Source of the DNA: Thuidium tamariscinum
Lineage: Eukaryota; Streptophyta; Bryopsida; Hypnales; Thuidiaceae
Assembly (NCBI GenBank): GCA_947034885.2
Contig: OZ019759.1
Location: forward strand, 16,866,501 to 16,930,500
Reading direction: 5' to 3'
Length of the DNA stretch: 64,000 nt
The notes beneath the pieces were generated by a model. It was given only the letters and a program-made list of their open reading frames with translations, ran no database searches and was not told the origin of the DNA. Both the position numbers and the translations under genes were made by a program. The stretch's first letter is position 1. The number at the start of each line of letters is the position of its first letter. Positions 24,464 through 36,429 of the stretch are shown in pieces.

Positions 24464-24765
24464 TCCAAACTTCAAATTGTATATTACTTACCAAAAACAT
24501 TAGTGCAATGTGTACAATATATTTGACCTTCAATTATTTTTTAATGTCATTATTAAAATGTAGTACATATGTAGACCTCACTAATTCATTTATTTTGTTT
24601 TTTGAATGTTTTGTGGGATTTAGGGCAGTAATTCTTGTTTGGCTTTGAAGTATTCTACATTATTACTACCTATACAAAAGTGAAACATTCAAATATGATC
24701 TAAAGATTGAAGTGTTTCTTTTGGTTTTGTACTTATATTGTAAAATCCATTGATAGTTTAAGGCA

Positions 24766-26377
24766 TTAAAGTATCCATGATTGATTAAATTAGATTTAAA
24801 AGAGCATTCTTCTTTGAATGTTAAATATTATTTCATGATTTATCCCAACCAAATCCTTGTACTTTTTGAAGTAATGGTAGGATCTTACACCTAAATGTAT
24901 CAAAATGCTTGAAATGAATTTCATAAATCTCGACAACACTAATTGCAAGAATTATCAATTTAGAATTTTCTTAAAAATATTATATACAAATTATTAATCC
25001 TAAACTACAAAATTTAGGTTTAAACCTTTTCAACTAAAATTTTTTTTCACTACAAAGTTTTGAGCTTTGAATCTTGATAGTGAAGAATATAGATGAGACT
25101 CTAGGAGAAAAAATTTAAAGAAAAAAATTAATTGTGATTTTTGAAAAAATAGCTAATTAGAACTAGTAGGTTTGGTATGATAGGAAATCTAAATTATTTA
25201 ACATATTTAACATGGAATAAGAGCTTATTAATATCAAATTGATGAGATTTTTCTAGCAAAAAAAATTAACTAGATGTACTATTTCATTTCTTGAAAAAAA
25301 TCTAGAAAATTGCATTTACGAATGACTCATAAAAATGTGTTTTTTTCCAAACACGTGCTTACGATGCCCAATAAAGAAGATTGTCCATAACTTTTACATC
25401 ACTTGTCCAAATAAAATGAATCTAAGCTTTCTATATAGACAAAAATTTAATGTGCAGGAATATTTAAATAAAAATAAAAATAAAAATGATGGTTTTTAAA
25501 ATTCCTTTTCGTTGTCCACTCTCCCTAATTTTGAGAAGAACTTTTGTTTGTAGACATACTTTGTATTCTTGCCCATCAATTGAGGCAAAAATTTATTCCT
25601 ATAAAGACAATCAAATTTTCTATCTTCAAAAAGGGTTTTTGAATATCATGACAAAAAATTAAAAAGGAGACTATTGGTACCTTCTCAAAATCCAAGGTGT
25701 CTCTCCAAGGGACAAATGGTCCTTCGAACATTAATACTATACAAATTCCATCTTTGGCTTTTGTAATACTTTAGGAGCTTATAAAGACATAGGTCATACT
25801 CTATTTTTCATTTTCTCTAATACAATACCATCTCATGATCTCATCTAACATCTAATGAAATAACTTGTACAATTATAGTACAACAATATTGATTCTTTCA
25901 ATTAGGCATGCACCCTTAAGCGTAAGGCCTAAACCTACATTTAGGAAAATCACTAAATATATATTTGACAATTCCAAATTATAATAGAATAATATCATGA
26001 CATCGTTTTTAATGTAGAAAGACATTACAAATATATATGTATGAGGTCTAATATTGATTGATTATTGTACATGATTAACATTGGTTATTACATTTGAAGG
26101 TCAATCTCATTTTTTACTCCCTAAACACCAATATTTTTGAAATGAAATATATTGTTGATGGCTTATAACATAGGATGTACATATAGGTGAAAGAGTATAG
26201 AATAAAAATTTCAATTATATTTTGTTATATGAATGTAATATTTAACCTTGACCTATTATAGTATATCATATTAACTTACATTAAAGTGTTTCAATTTTTT
26301 TCAACATCTTCTAATAGAATAATAAAATGATATAATAGAAATGATTGATTTATTTCTTGTAGGATGTATACTTTGGT
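24766..26377. other. spacer of the hAT foldback element
   Basis: AT-rich sequence between the arms with no ORF, RNA gene or terminal structure that I can support. Confidence 0.6.
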
Positions 26378-28721
26378 GTTTTGAATTATCAATGCATATG
26401 ACAATATAAGTACAAAACCAAAAGAAACACTTCAATCTTTAGATCATATTTGAATGTTTCACTTTTATATAGGTAGTAGTAATGTAGAATACTTCAAAGC
26501 CAAACAAGAATTAATGCCCTAAATCCTACAAAACATTCAAAAAACAAAATAAATGAGTTAGTGAGGTCTACATATGTACTACATTTTAATAATGACATTA
26601 AAAAATAATTGAAGGTCAAATATATTGTACACATTGCACCAATATTTTTGGTAAGTAATATACAATTTGAAGTTTGGATAGGGTTTAGGGTTTAGGGTTT
26701 AGAGAATAAATGTGTGGAGAAATAACTTGAATTACCATTTTGTGCATTTATACTACATTGGATACTTCTACCATTCAATAGCTGTTAGTTAAAGAATGGA
26801 AGTGAACTAGTCTTTCTCAGAATCCAATGTTTTTGCACTCGAGGACTTTCAAAATTCTAAAACACTAAATTACATAGTGAACAAACTCAACAAAGGGGCA
26901 AGCATTTTGGTAGACGGGTGGACGCGTGGATGCATAGATGGGTGGAATGGCAAACATGCAGATGAGCAGATGACTGAGCAGTCGATCAAATGAGCGGTCA
27001 CATAGATACATATAAGGATTAGAAGTAGTTGAGTGGAGTGATGAATGAGTGGTTAGGTGGACAAGCGGATGGATGGACAACCGAGCAGTCAATCAAACGA
27101 GCTGTCAAATACAAGCGAGTAGTCAAACTTCATATGTATTTGAGGTGTGCTTGAGATATATCTGAAGCACACCTTAGGCACATTTTGAATCCTCTCATTC
27201 AATTTGAAACAAAATTAATATTCAAAATGATGTTTTAAAGAAGAAAGTAAAAGTGTACTTCAAGTAAACTTGAAGTAGACCTCAAGCACACCTCAAGCAC
27301 ATTTTTAATCTTCTCCTTGAATGTAAAGCAAAATAAATTTAAAAAATAATGTGTTCAATGAAAAATGTAAAAGTGCCACACAAGCACACCTCAAGTACAT
27401 TTTTAATCTTCTCATTGAATTAGAAGCAAAATAAATTTTAAAAATAGTATGTTCAATAAAGAAAGTAAAAGTGTGTGGATGTGTATTTGAGATAGAACCT
27501 GAACACACTTTTACTTTTTTTAGGATTTAAGGCCCAAATTTCAGTGAATTTTGGGCTGAAACTTAATGGGTTTCAGGTCCAAATTGGGTTAGTGCAATTA
27601 GTGATAAAGGATTTTTTTTTCATAATTTGAATATGTCACTAACCATATTAACTTTAATTTGAGGGCTTAGTGTGCTTAGTGACAAAGGATTTTTTTCCCA
27701 ATGTACCATGCATTAGTAATAGTACTAACCTCGATTTTTGGGATTAGTGTGGTTAGTCACAAAGGATTGTTATTCCACAATATGAACATATTACCAACCA
27801 TACTAACCCCAAATTTGGGGCTTAGTGTGGTTAGTGACAAAGGATTTTTTTTTCCAATGTGCCATGCATCAATAATGATACTAACCTCAATTTTAGAGAT
27901 TAGTGTGGTTAGTCATAAAGGAAATTGGATCCCTTCCAAATTTATTATTTTAGATTACATGATTCTCCTCCAAGTGCTACACCTGGGGCCTGAAATTAAT
28001 CTTGAATTTTCTTCAAGATTAACAAATTCAATCAATACACCAATTTCTTTTGTAGTACACTTGATGAAATCCTTGTCTATTTGTACATCTATCCATCTTT
28101 TGAATTGAAAACATGTTTCAATCATATCTACACAACTTTTCATCTAAATCTCGTGCATTCATCTATATTTGGAAGGAAAATGAAAAATTTATCGCATAAG
28201 AAATTAAGAAGGTTCTTTTGATATGGCGAGTAGTAGCCTATTTTTTTTAAATTGTAAACTTTGGCACCATCATTCCCAAAGAAAAGGTCGGGGTGAACTA
28301 GGCCCCTCACTCTGCTACTTGAAGTCTCCAACTCTCCAAATAAGTCTAGGGATGTATATAAAACAAAAGCCCCTTCTTTTGTGCTTATCAAATTACCGCA
28401 CTACACCACCTACCTAATTTGGGGCCTCTCATTGCAAATCTGAATTTAGAATTTCCAAATTAAATTATTTACAATAATAAAAAATTCTAGCGTCTTTTTG
28501 AATGGCCAAGTAAGGGGTCAGTTCATCTCAACCAAATAAAAAGCACTTGTAATATAATTTTAAATTCCGATGGACACTCGGAGTCTCTGACAACACATTG
28601 TCCGCCTGTTTGTGCAACCGATGGACGGCGTCCGCTGTCCGGTAGCCACTACGTCCACTGTATTTGTATGTCCGTATTTTAGACGTGATTTTGCTCCGGA
28701 TGTGGCAATTTGTCAACCCTG
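26378..28721 (-). repeat. right arm of the hAT foldback element
   Basis: Reverse complement of the left arm with very few substitutions inside 26,400-28,603. It lacks about 50 bp of the left arm's GTCC-rich block (near 26,920). A transcript reading through the spacer would fold into a hairpin of over 2 kb. Confidence 0.85.
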
Positions 28722-28729
28722 AGGCACAG

Positions 28730-28890
28730 TCGCCCCTATCAAAGTGTGGTCTCTCTAAAACCCGTGTTAGGTTACCCACGGTCGTCTTGTCAACCCGTGG
28801 TCACGCCACACGTGGTCGCTCTTGGACCCGCACGCACTTGGGGTGACTTTGGGTATTTAAGCGGTCTCCATTCCCGCATTTGCCATTGTG
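28730..28890 (+). promoter_or_regulatory. GC-rich repeat-element promoter module, copy 1
   Basis: Contains CCGTGGTCACGCCACACG, TGGACCCGCACGCACTTGG, GACTTTGGGTATTTAAGC and TCCCGCATTTGCC. The same order is found at 39,270-39,390, and a more distant copy lies at 35,415-35,460 on the minus strand. The TATTTAAG at about 28,854 could serve as a TATA element. A promoter role is inferred from conservation in three copies and GC contrast. Confidence 0.4.
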
Positions 28891-29340
28891 GGAATCTAAA
28901 AAATGAACTTTAGGCGAGTTCTTAGTTGAATAAGAATAATGACTTTATCCTAGGAAAAATTTTCGATTTCCAAAAGAGGAATAATATGTTCTTATCCAAA
29001 ATAAGGTAATTACAGCATAGGAGTAGTACTCATGAGATAATTAGGTTAAGAAGATTCCTTAAAGTTTTCGATCCGAATGGAAACTGGAACCGGATTAGGA
29101 TAAGGAGGAATCTTGGAATCCCTCAAAAAAATATTGGAAGCGGATGCGGATGTGGATGCGGATCCCATGATACCGGGAATTATATCGAGAGTAAACCAGT
29201 CCCTCTACACGCCCAACGGCACTACCAAAGTTAGCGGATAGTCGTTGTCAATTAGTCGTTCTGGTAATGATTAAGAAAACAGAAATCCTACGCGGACTCG
29301 GGAAGGCATTTAGGGATGGAGCAAAGCCAAACCCCCAACG

Positions 29341-29353
29341 CCCCCCCCCCCCC
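29341..29353. repeat. homopolymer run of 13 C
   Basis: Thirteen C residues followed closely by a T run, upstream of copy C. Such runs are prone to sequencing length error. Confidence 0.8.
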
Positions 29354-29404
29354 ATTCTTTTTTTTGGTCACAAGAGTCTAAGTTTTGTAGTAAGCGCTCA
29401 GTTA

Positions 29405-30420
29405 ATGGCAAGAGAGAGAAAGAGTGGCAAGAAAGTGACCAAAACTCCGGTTCTAGTTCCAGGAGGGAAGAAAGGCAAAGAGAGTTGTATAAAGGGTCTT
29501 GTGAGGAAGTTTTGTAACCTTGAATTATTGACTACAAGAGGGATTATTTGTTGTTGAGAGCTATGGTGAAGGCAAAAGGGAATGGCACGGTGCATATCAA
29601 GTACAAGACGGTCTACCCAGCTATCCCTAAGGATGTTGGCGAGAGGAAGGAGTTGGAGGAAGATCTCGGGCAAATTGGGTGCCTACGATTTCTACTCTGA
29701 CCATAGAGCTTGCGGGACAAGGAGATGATCTAGGAGCTCACAAGGAATCAGTGAAATGAATGGCACAAGACTCTCCGGGCACTTCCAAGCAAGTAGACCC
29801 TTGAGGTGTGGAAGCAAGTCTATGACATTTCGTACGAGGAAGACAGAATGGCTGTTTAGATGGCCAAGTTCACAAAGGATAAGTTCTCTAATCCTTTGCA
29901 CCCTAAGGACGGATACTTGGTAGGCAATTACAAGAGTGCAAGAGAGAACAGGATGCTGAAGTTCCTACTTCCAATCTTGTATTCGGAGAGGCCCAACCAG
30001 CTCACGATAATGTGGGCTAATACCCTATTTGGAACAATGAGCGGTGAGCAGAAAGTATTATGGGGAGAAATTGTAAGGGATATAATGGCTAAGGTGGTGT
30101 CCACCCTAAGGAACACCAAGGCCACTAATATCGGCTCTTTCCTCTTCCACCTCCATGATAATCTAGGAACGCTTAGGAATGGAGAAAGTACGGCTTACAA
30201 AGGCACAGCTACGATGTTGAGACTCAACATCACTCCTCCACAAGAAAAGGAGAGTGAAGAAAGGAAGAGAGGACCGGATGAGGAATCCATGAGAGGCTCA
30301 TCTGAGAGGTAGAAGGATTTTTCCGATAAGCAGAGGGGCTCATCAGAGGGGAAGAGAGACTCTAGGAAGATCTCGACTTCAGCTAAGAAAAAAGGACCAG
30401 TAGAAGACAGGGTTGTTTTA
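29405..30420 (+). pseudogene. repeat-borne coiled-coil protein, copy C (N-terminal half)
   Basis: Starts at an ATG (29,405) with a basic N-terminus. After a frame change it continues E-R-K-E-L-E-E-D-L and S-L-R-D-K-E-M-I, the counterparts of copy A E-K-L-E-L-D-E-D-L and C-L-K-D-E-D-M-V. From 29,860 to 30,312 it is open for 150 codons with D-K-F, P-K-D-G-Y-L-V-G-N-Y, R-E-N-R-M-L-K-F-L and A-N-T-L-F-G. A W-G-E-I-V motif follows. It ends in a charged tail and runs into GC-rich sequence at about 30,430. The coiled-coil and acidic parts of copies A and B are absent. Several stops lie between 29,700 and 29,860. Confidence 0.6.
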
Positions 30421-30429
30421 TTACATATT

Positions 30430-30865
30430 TTTGGGTTTCGGCGTCATGTAGGACGTTTGACGTCGTGTGTCGTACGAGACAATATGTCGCTACCCCGTCC
30501 CATTCTGTCGCGCAAGGATAAAAAATTTTACCGCGAAGTAAAAAATTTTGGCCTATGTGGCAGGCTATCCACACAGATGTGGAGAGCAAGAGAGGGCGAC
30601 TACGGGTGGGGCGACCGCATCTCTGGGAAGGGCGACCGCGCGTCCGATTTTCAGGGCGACTACGGATAGGGTGACAGCAGGTGGAGAGGCGACTGCATGT
30701 ACTTAGTGCAGGGCGACTGCGGGTACAGGGATCAGGCTTGACCACGAGTTAAAAATCAAGGGTGATTGCATCTCTTTTGCAACTGCGGGTGCAAGAAAAG
30801 GGTGACCTCGGGTTCAGGGCGACCATGCTCTCTATCTTTGATGGCGACCGCGGGTGTTTTTTACC
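30430..30865 (-). repeat. GC-rich repeat region with GGGCGACTGCGGGT words
   Basis: Many copies of GGGCGAC(T/C)(A/G)CGGGT in about 430 bp. On the complement these read ACCCGC(G/A)GTCGCCC, the vocabulary of the modules at 28.8, 35.5 and 39.2 kb. Probably the terminal part of a related element in minus orientation, truncating copy C. Confidence 0.5.
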
Positions 30866-31490
30866 CCTAAATGCTTAAGGTTTTTGGGGGAGTTTCTAGG
30901 AATTTGTTCTAAAGTGAACAAAAAAATAACTTTATAATGAGCTTTATCAAAGAAAATTTTAAATGTAACCATTCTAATTCAAACTAGACATGTCAGAGAT
31001 CATTTAGAAAAACAAAACATGACTATATCACTTATGGATTGAAAGATTATAATGTTTAATCACTATGGTGTTCAAATTGCTAAAGAAATTTGAAGTCATT
31101 CAACCCTCTTTTTACAAGTCTAATCTAAGAAGTTTATAATTTAAAAAAATGGGATGAAAGGGCTTTACAAGCATATCCCCGGTCAATTTATGGCTTCTCA
31201 AAATGTACTCTACAATCTTTTTTCCTATACAATGTACAATTCCAATAGACTTTAATTTTGTTTGAAGCGTGTAGCGAGCTTGCCTTATAGAATGATTTAA
31301 AAATATAACTACCATTTTCAAAGTTTATTTATAGCATTGTGACCTTATAAACTGCAATCCCTTGATTATTACTACAAGTCTACATTTCCTTGTGGTTTTC
31401 ATTTTAAATAACAACAATGTGTTATACATTTTCAATTTTTTTCTTGCAGGGGTGTCAAGGTGTGCCTCTAAAGGACCTTTGTGTTTGTGT
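30866..31490. other. AT-rich non-coding stretch
   Basis: Short minus-strand frames (31,112-31,321 and 31,325-31,513) have no recognised features. No gene supported. Confidence 0.45.
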
Positions 31491-31499
31491 TGCATTTCA

Positions 31500-32020
31500 T
31501 TGAATTGACACAATCATTAACCCGTAAAGCCCTGAATTGCATTTCTGGGCATCTCACTACCTATTGAATTTTATTTTCTTTCTTTTGAAATTTTGACACA
31601 ACATGTGCCCGCAATTTAGGGGAAAAGGACCAACAATTTTCATTCCATTTGACTACACGATCAAAAAGTTATGACATGATATGTTGTTTCCTTTAAAATT
31701 GTGGATAGCCTAGACAACAAAAAAAAACTTCTTAAAAAATAGTGACATTAAGAAATAAAAATTTGAAATTTCTTTATTAGATTTTTATCTAGGTGTAAAC
31801 CTTCGAATCATTCCATTTCAAAAAATGAGTCAAAAGTTATGAGGAATTTTAGTTTGGGGTAGTTAATGTACTTATAGAATCTCTACTCTACAAAAAAATT
31901 TTGAAATTCTTTATTTCATTCAATTTTTTATATTTTTGAAAAAAAAGTGAAACATTGGATGGAGATTGTTTTTTACAATACTTTAACCAAAGTAATTGGC
32001 ATTTGTCATTTCTATAAATA
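31500..32020 (+). repeat. dispersed repeat shared with 50,080-50,600
   Basis: Direct similarity to a segment inside the CACTA element at 50 kb. Shared words are ACACAACATGTGCCC, AAATAAAAATTTGAAATT, AATCATTCCATTT, GAGTCAAAAGTTATGAGG and ATAGAATCTCTAC. The copies differ by frequent substitutions and indels. Confidence 0.6.
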
Positions 32021-32094
32021 ATTTGTTCACAACTTAGTATTTTCAAGCATTTTCTATTTTTTTTCTAGTTTCTAACTTATTGTTTTTTCTCCCA

Positions 32095-33490
32095 TATGTT
32101 GAACAAATGGCAAACTCCATTGTATTAAAAATGAACATTTAGACCAAAAGCATTTGAGCCAAAAGGGGTGAACAATAAAAATAAGTTATACTTCTATCAA
32201 ACAAATGCAAATATTTGAATGCAATTCAATGGACACTCCAAGAATGAATTTTAAACCTTTAAGTGATTTGAATTTGGTAGTTTCGACAATTGCTATTTTT
32301 AATTCAAGTAATAGATTTTAGAAAAATTTATGAATTTAGGCACATATAATTGTAAGATCCTATATTACACTAGTTTGAGAAGATGTGGAGGAAATTTCAA
32401 ATTTTTCTACTATGAAAATTGCCAAGATATTAACATTTGAATTGATTGTAATTCTTTTGAGGGCCCTGTGATGTATGAAAACCTAGGAAGTTGCACTTCA
32501 TACAATCACATTTGTATAAAATAATTGCTATAAATGGTGTTTCTTTTCTATACCAATGTTCAAAGGCAATTCATAATATGCTTGAGAATTTTTGGAGGCA
32601 AACTAGAAGTGTGTAACATTTTTGGAAAATATGTGTCAGTAGATAGGAATATAGAATGATTTCAAATACTAAGTTGTTAAGAGTTGAATTATATAGAATT
32701 GAAAATGCCAATTCCAATGGTTCAAATTTGTAATTATTATCCTACACCTAATATTTTAATTTTTGTTATAAATTTTGAATATTGAATTAAATGAAGAACT
32801 TTACAGAATTAATTGTGCATTTGTAGAGTAGAAAACTAGGAAATCCCTAACAACCCTTTACCAAAATCCTTCTTAACAATCATGACAGATGCTACTATAT
32901 GAGCCTAAAAATGTGAATCCCCAAGACTATTCACCTATAGTATAGGTGTTTAAATCATAGAAACTTTTTATAATTAGAGATTTCTAGTGCAACTATACTA
33001 TACACACTTATATTATAGGTGCATATGTTATGAACACATTGAAATATTCAATAGTTGTGGGATACCTATTTATATCAATAATCAAGGCTCACATACTTGC
33101 ATTTCTATCTTCTCGTGCTAGCATTTAAGTAACAAAATCAAATTGAAAAATCACATTAGAAATTCATTTTGAAAATTTGTAGAGCACTTATTTCAAAGCC
33201 CAAAACTATTGGGGTTATGCATCTCCAATGTTTGTATCTCATGTTTTTGGTGACCAAATTTTTTAAATTGAACATATGAAAAGAAGATTGTAAGACTTTG
33301 TATGTGGTTTGCAAATTTAACACACTCGTGATCAAACATTATAATCTCTCATCCATAAGTAATAATATTCTATTTTCTTTACCTTGATAATCTCTAATAT
33401 GCATACTTTAAATTTGTATGCTTATACTTTAAAGAAAATTGATGAAGCATATGAAAAATTGTCCTATCCCTAAAAACTAAAAAGGACTAT
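32095..33490 (+). repeat. older inverted repeat, left copy
   Basis: Reverse complement of 37,580-38,625. Shared features include TGCTACTATATGAGCC, TCACTTATAGTATA-like words and TGATTGTATGAAGTGCAAC with its complement. Identity is clearly lower than in the hAT arms. The left copy has about 270 bp (near 33,075-33,340) not present in the right copy. Confidence 0.6.
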
Positions 33491-33853
33491 GAAAGTTGCA
33501 TGTACACAAATGTATTAATTGAAAGAAACATCTGTTTTATCGAATTTAGATATGGACACTTTTTTCATAAAAATTTGAAATGTCTACATATTATATATTG
33601 AGCATTTTATGAAGATGCTTTTTGAAAGGTTTAATGAGCATTTGGATGTTTAAGAAAAACCTGTTAACGTGCAAATGAAGGAATTTAAATTCTTTTGCAC
33701 CCATACACATCAATGATAGAAATGAAACACCCCAAATTTGCAAAATAATATTAAAAAACAATAGTAGCCTTTTTATATATACATGTTTACAAAAGTCATA
33801 AGTCCTCCAAAAAATGCTAGGATTGCTAGCCTCCAAAAAGATCATACAACATT

Positions 33854-35240
33854 CTACTTGCTTTGTGCTTCTCTCTTTAGCCTTTTTTTAGCTTCTATCT
33901 CGTACTTCACCTCATTGTAGGCACTCTCCAAATTGGAAAGAGTAGGAAAATCCCACCATTTATTTTTCATATATTGTTTTTTCAATGTCTGTGCATTGAG
34001 CAAACTCATCTTCCTCTTCTCTGCTTCCCCTACCACATCACTTTCCAATGCAAGAGCATTAGTTAACTTCTTCTTCAGGTCCTCTGCTTCCAACTTCAAT
34101 GTCTCATGTTGCCTCTCAAAATCTTTGCAACCTTGTATATCAACAATATGATCAAGAGGGGCTTTGTCCATCATTTTGTAAAGGTCATATAACTTTAATT
34201 GTGCACCTTCAAGAGATATTTTTTCATTTTCTAAGCACTCAACTTCTATGTGACAATCTTCCTTGATTTTAGCCAATTGTTCTTCTGCAAATTTATTAGT
34301 TGAAGAACTAGAACCTTCACCTTTTGAAACGAGGAAGTTCACATGAAATGCTTCCAAGTTCAATATTTCCTCATGTTGCTTGGACAAATGAATTCATCCT
34401 GATTCAATGAGGGCTTGAAGGGTTGGCACATCATCAGAAGTATCAGCCACTGCCCCTTCCTCCAAAGTCCTTTTCTCTTCATTTGCTTTATCCAACTCTT
34501 GAAGCACCATCCTCAATTGAACTTTAAAAAAGTCTTTCATTTGAAGATCTTTGTTGGCCTCCACACTTGCAGCTTCAACAGATCCTTCAATTCTTGGCAT
34601 CCCTTCCAATGAAGGCAATGTCAACGTGGGGCCCGCTTCTACTTCCCCCTCCTCCAAAGACTCCAAATTGGCCGATGTCTCACCCACATGTGGCATTTCA
34701 ATATCCATCAACTCATCTCCACTACTTTTGTGATCCAACCACACAAACTCATTGTTGGGTACTTCATTCTTGATGAAAATCTTTTTTCCTAGACCTTCAC
34801 GTGGGTTAGGGGAGGGACCCTCCCTAAGAATGTCTTTGGTTGACGGAATGGTTACAAGCTTTGTTCCCTTAATGATGCTCCAATCCACCATTTGTTGAAG
34901 GATAACTTCCGCATATACCATCTCACACAGAAACAAGGGAATTTCATTTCGAGGCACACTTTGTGTCTTGTATAAGTATCGATATACTTCAATTTATCTT
35001 TGTACAAATCCATCGTGAGTGCAAGTATGAAGATTTGCCATGTTTGACTTCAAATGGATTTTGTGTCGATGATATGGGAAAAGCTTATTGATGTGGCACC
35101 ATTGTACAAATGCCCTACAAGTGGTCCCGGTACAAAAGCCTTCGATTCTCTCCCAACCTCGATGAGCCAAGACATTAGAGTCCACAAAGATGTGCCGTTG
35201 TCTTCTTTGGATCTTTCCTTTGGCTTTACGGTTCCTATGG
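33854..35240 (-). pseudogene. coiled-coil repeat protein E, minus strand
   Basis: On the minus strand, a Met at 35,240 begins a basic N-terminus (M-D-P-N-H-R-N-R-K-A-K-G-K). After a stop or frame change the frame 34,957-34,394 is open for 187 codons. It includes L-Q-Q-M-V-D-W-S-I-I and an acidic E-S-L-E-E-G-E-V-E segment. One TGA (about 34,391) separates it from 177 further codons ending K-R-L-K-R-E-A-Q-S-K at 33,854. The second half is a long Glu/Lys/Leu-rich coiled coil. Architecture resembles copies A-D but I see no clear residue match, so kinship is uncertain. A GC-rich module like those at 28.8 and 39.3 kb lies just upstream. Confidence 0.45.
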
Positions 35241-35394
35241 TTGGGGTCCATTGGATTGAAGTAGATGGAGGTATTAAGAAATACCAAAATGTGATAATAG
35301 CTGCCCCAATAGATGCACGAACCACACAATCACAGTAAAAAACAAACAAATACTGGACACACAGTCAGCCACGAGGAAGTGGGTGACAAAGTAG

Positions 35395-35590
35395 TGCGCA
35401 GAGTTGGAATTGCAAGTGGGGGAATGCGGGTGGGGCGATCGCTTAAAAAACCGATGTTGCCCTAGGACGCATGCGTGAAGTATGAGGGTGACCGTAGGCA
35501 GGGTGACTACGCTAGGGTGACCGCGGGTCCTTCTACGAGGTCCTTTATTTATGAATTTCCCGCCTTCTGACTTGGGCAACTACGGGTTGT
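35395..35590 (-). promoter_or_regulatory. GC-rich promoter module upstream of protein E
   Basis: On the minus strand it reads GACCCGCGGTCACCC, CCGATG...TTTTTTAAGCGATCGCCC and ACCCGCATTCCCCC, aligning with the TTTAAGCGGTCTCC / CCCGCATT order at 28.85 and 39.35 kb. The TTTTTTAAGC could stand in for a TATA box. The Met at 35,240 is about 180 bases downstream, similar to the spacing at 39.5 kb. Confidence 0.4.
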
Positions 35591-36425
35591 TGACTAAAGA
35601 AATCTGAATTTTGAATTTCCCCCTCTGAAAAATAGCTGTAGAAATGAAAAGGAAACCGATGTGAACTAAAAAAAAAATTCATGGGAAGACATGGTGTGTT
35701 ATAAAAAAAAGGGAAATACCCATTTTTTCAATAAAATAAAATAAAATAAAAATAAAAAGGGAAATCATATTAACCAAAGAATGCTTATTTGTAGAAAATT
35801 CCATGAAAAAATAAAAATAACACAATCAATAAAAGGCTTAAAAGAAAAATGTGTTGTGGGAATGAAATGAAAAATCTCACTATCAATAAAAGAAAAATCA
35901 TGAATTCAACTACAATAATGCAGTAATGACCTGAAGTATGTCAAAGTTCAATGCTCAATAATTTAATTGGATGCCTTAATAAGTTAAAATGAAATGGTAT
36001 ACATTTCCACCAATATTTGGTGTGCAATTTTTGTACATAGGAAGCTGTGATTCATTTTATATAGATTAATAATGATGTCCAAAGTTGTACACCATCTAAT
36101 TTGTTGGGAAAAAGATCTAACCAAACAAATTGTTGCAAAAGTACTCTATATGAAAATAACTACCAAGTAGATTACTAAGTATTATTCAAACTTTTTTTTA
36201 GTACCCATATTGCTCACCTCAAAAAATAGAGAAGCATGTGTATTCTCTATTGTTTTTTATTTAGGTTCAAGGTGACATTTGAGAGCCATTGTAAATACAA
36301 AATCACATCATTTCTTCGTTTTTCCTTAGGACCCCCAATAAACATCCAAGAGTATAATAAAACATAAATTTCATTTCTGGGTTTTAGAATATGATGATTA
36401 GGGTAGGAAAGACCCTGAATCCAAA
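35591..36425. other. AT-rich non-coding stretch with AAAAT repeats
   Basis: Contains an AAAAT simple repeat at about 35,727-35,758. No gene supported; ORF 36,247-36,432 (minus) has no recognised feature. Confidence 0.45.
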
Positions 36426-36429
36426 AGCA

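Larger units (their letters stand above)
22376..24765 (+). repeat. left arm of the hAT foldback element
   Basis: Order from the outside: terminus and GGAC-rich segment, non-coding stretch, about 77-bp tandem repeats (23,160-23,510), about 100-120-bp repeats (23,580-23,960), GTCC-rich block (23,995-24,245), telomere-like repeat (24,441-24,463). The arm pairs with 26,378-28,721 on the other strand. Confidence 0.85.
22376..28721. mobile_element. 6.35-kb hAT foldback element with AGGCACAG target duplication
   Basis: It begins CAGGGTTGATAGG and ends with the complement of CAGGGTTGACAA. AGGCACAG flanks both sides exactly (22,368-22,375 and 28,722-28,729). An 8-bp duplication plus CAGGG-type ends is the hAT signature. 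The inside is a giant inverted repeat: arms 22,376 to about 24,765 and about 26,378 to 28,721, spacer about 1.6 kb. From 22,486 and 28,603 inward the arms are nearly identical, giving identical 62-, 64-, 67- and 83-codon frames in mirror positions. The outer 110 bp are much more diverged. No transposase is encoded, so it must be mobilised in trans. Small frames in the arms are not supported as genes. Confidence 0.9.

Noticed and set aside
24441..26703. Chromosome end or telomere
   Set aside because: Only three heptamers per site, inside a precisely bounded hAT element.
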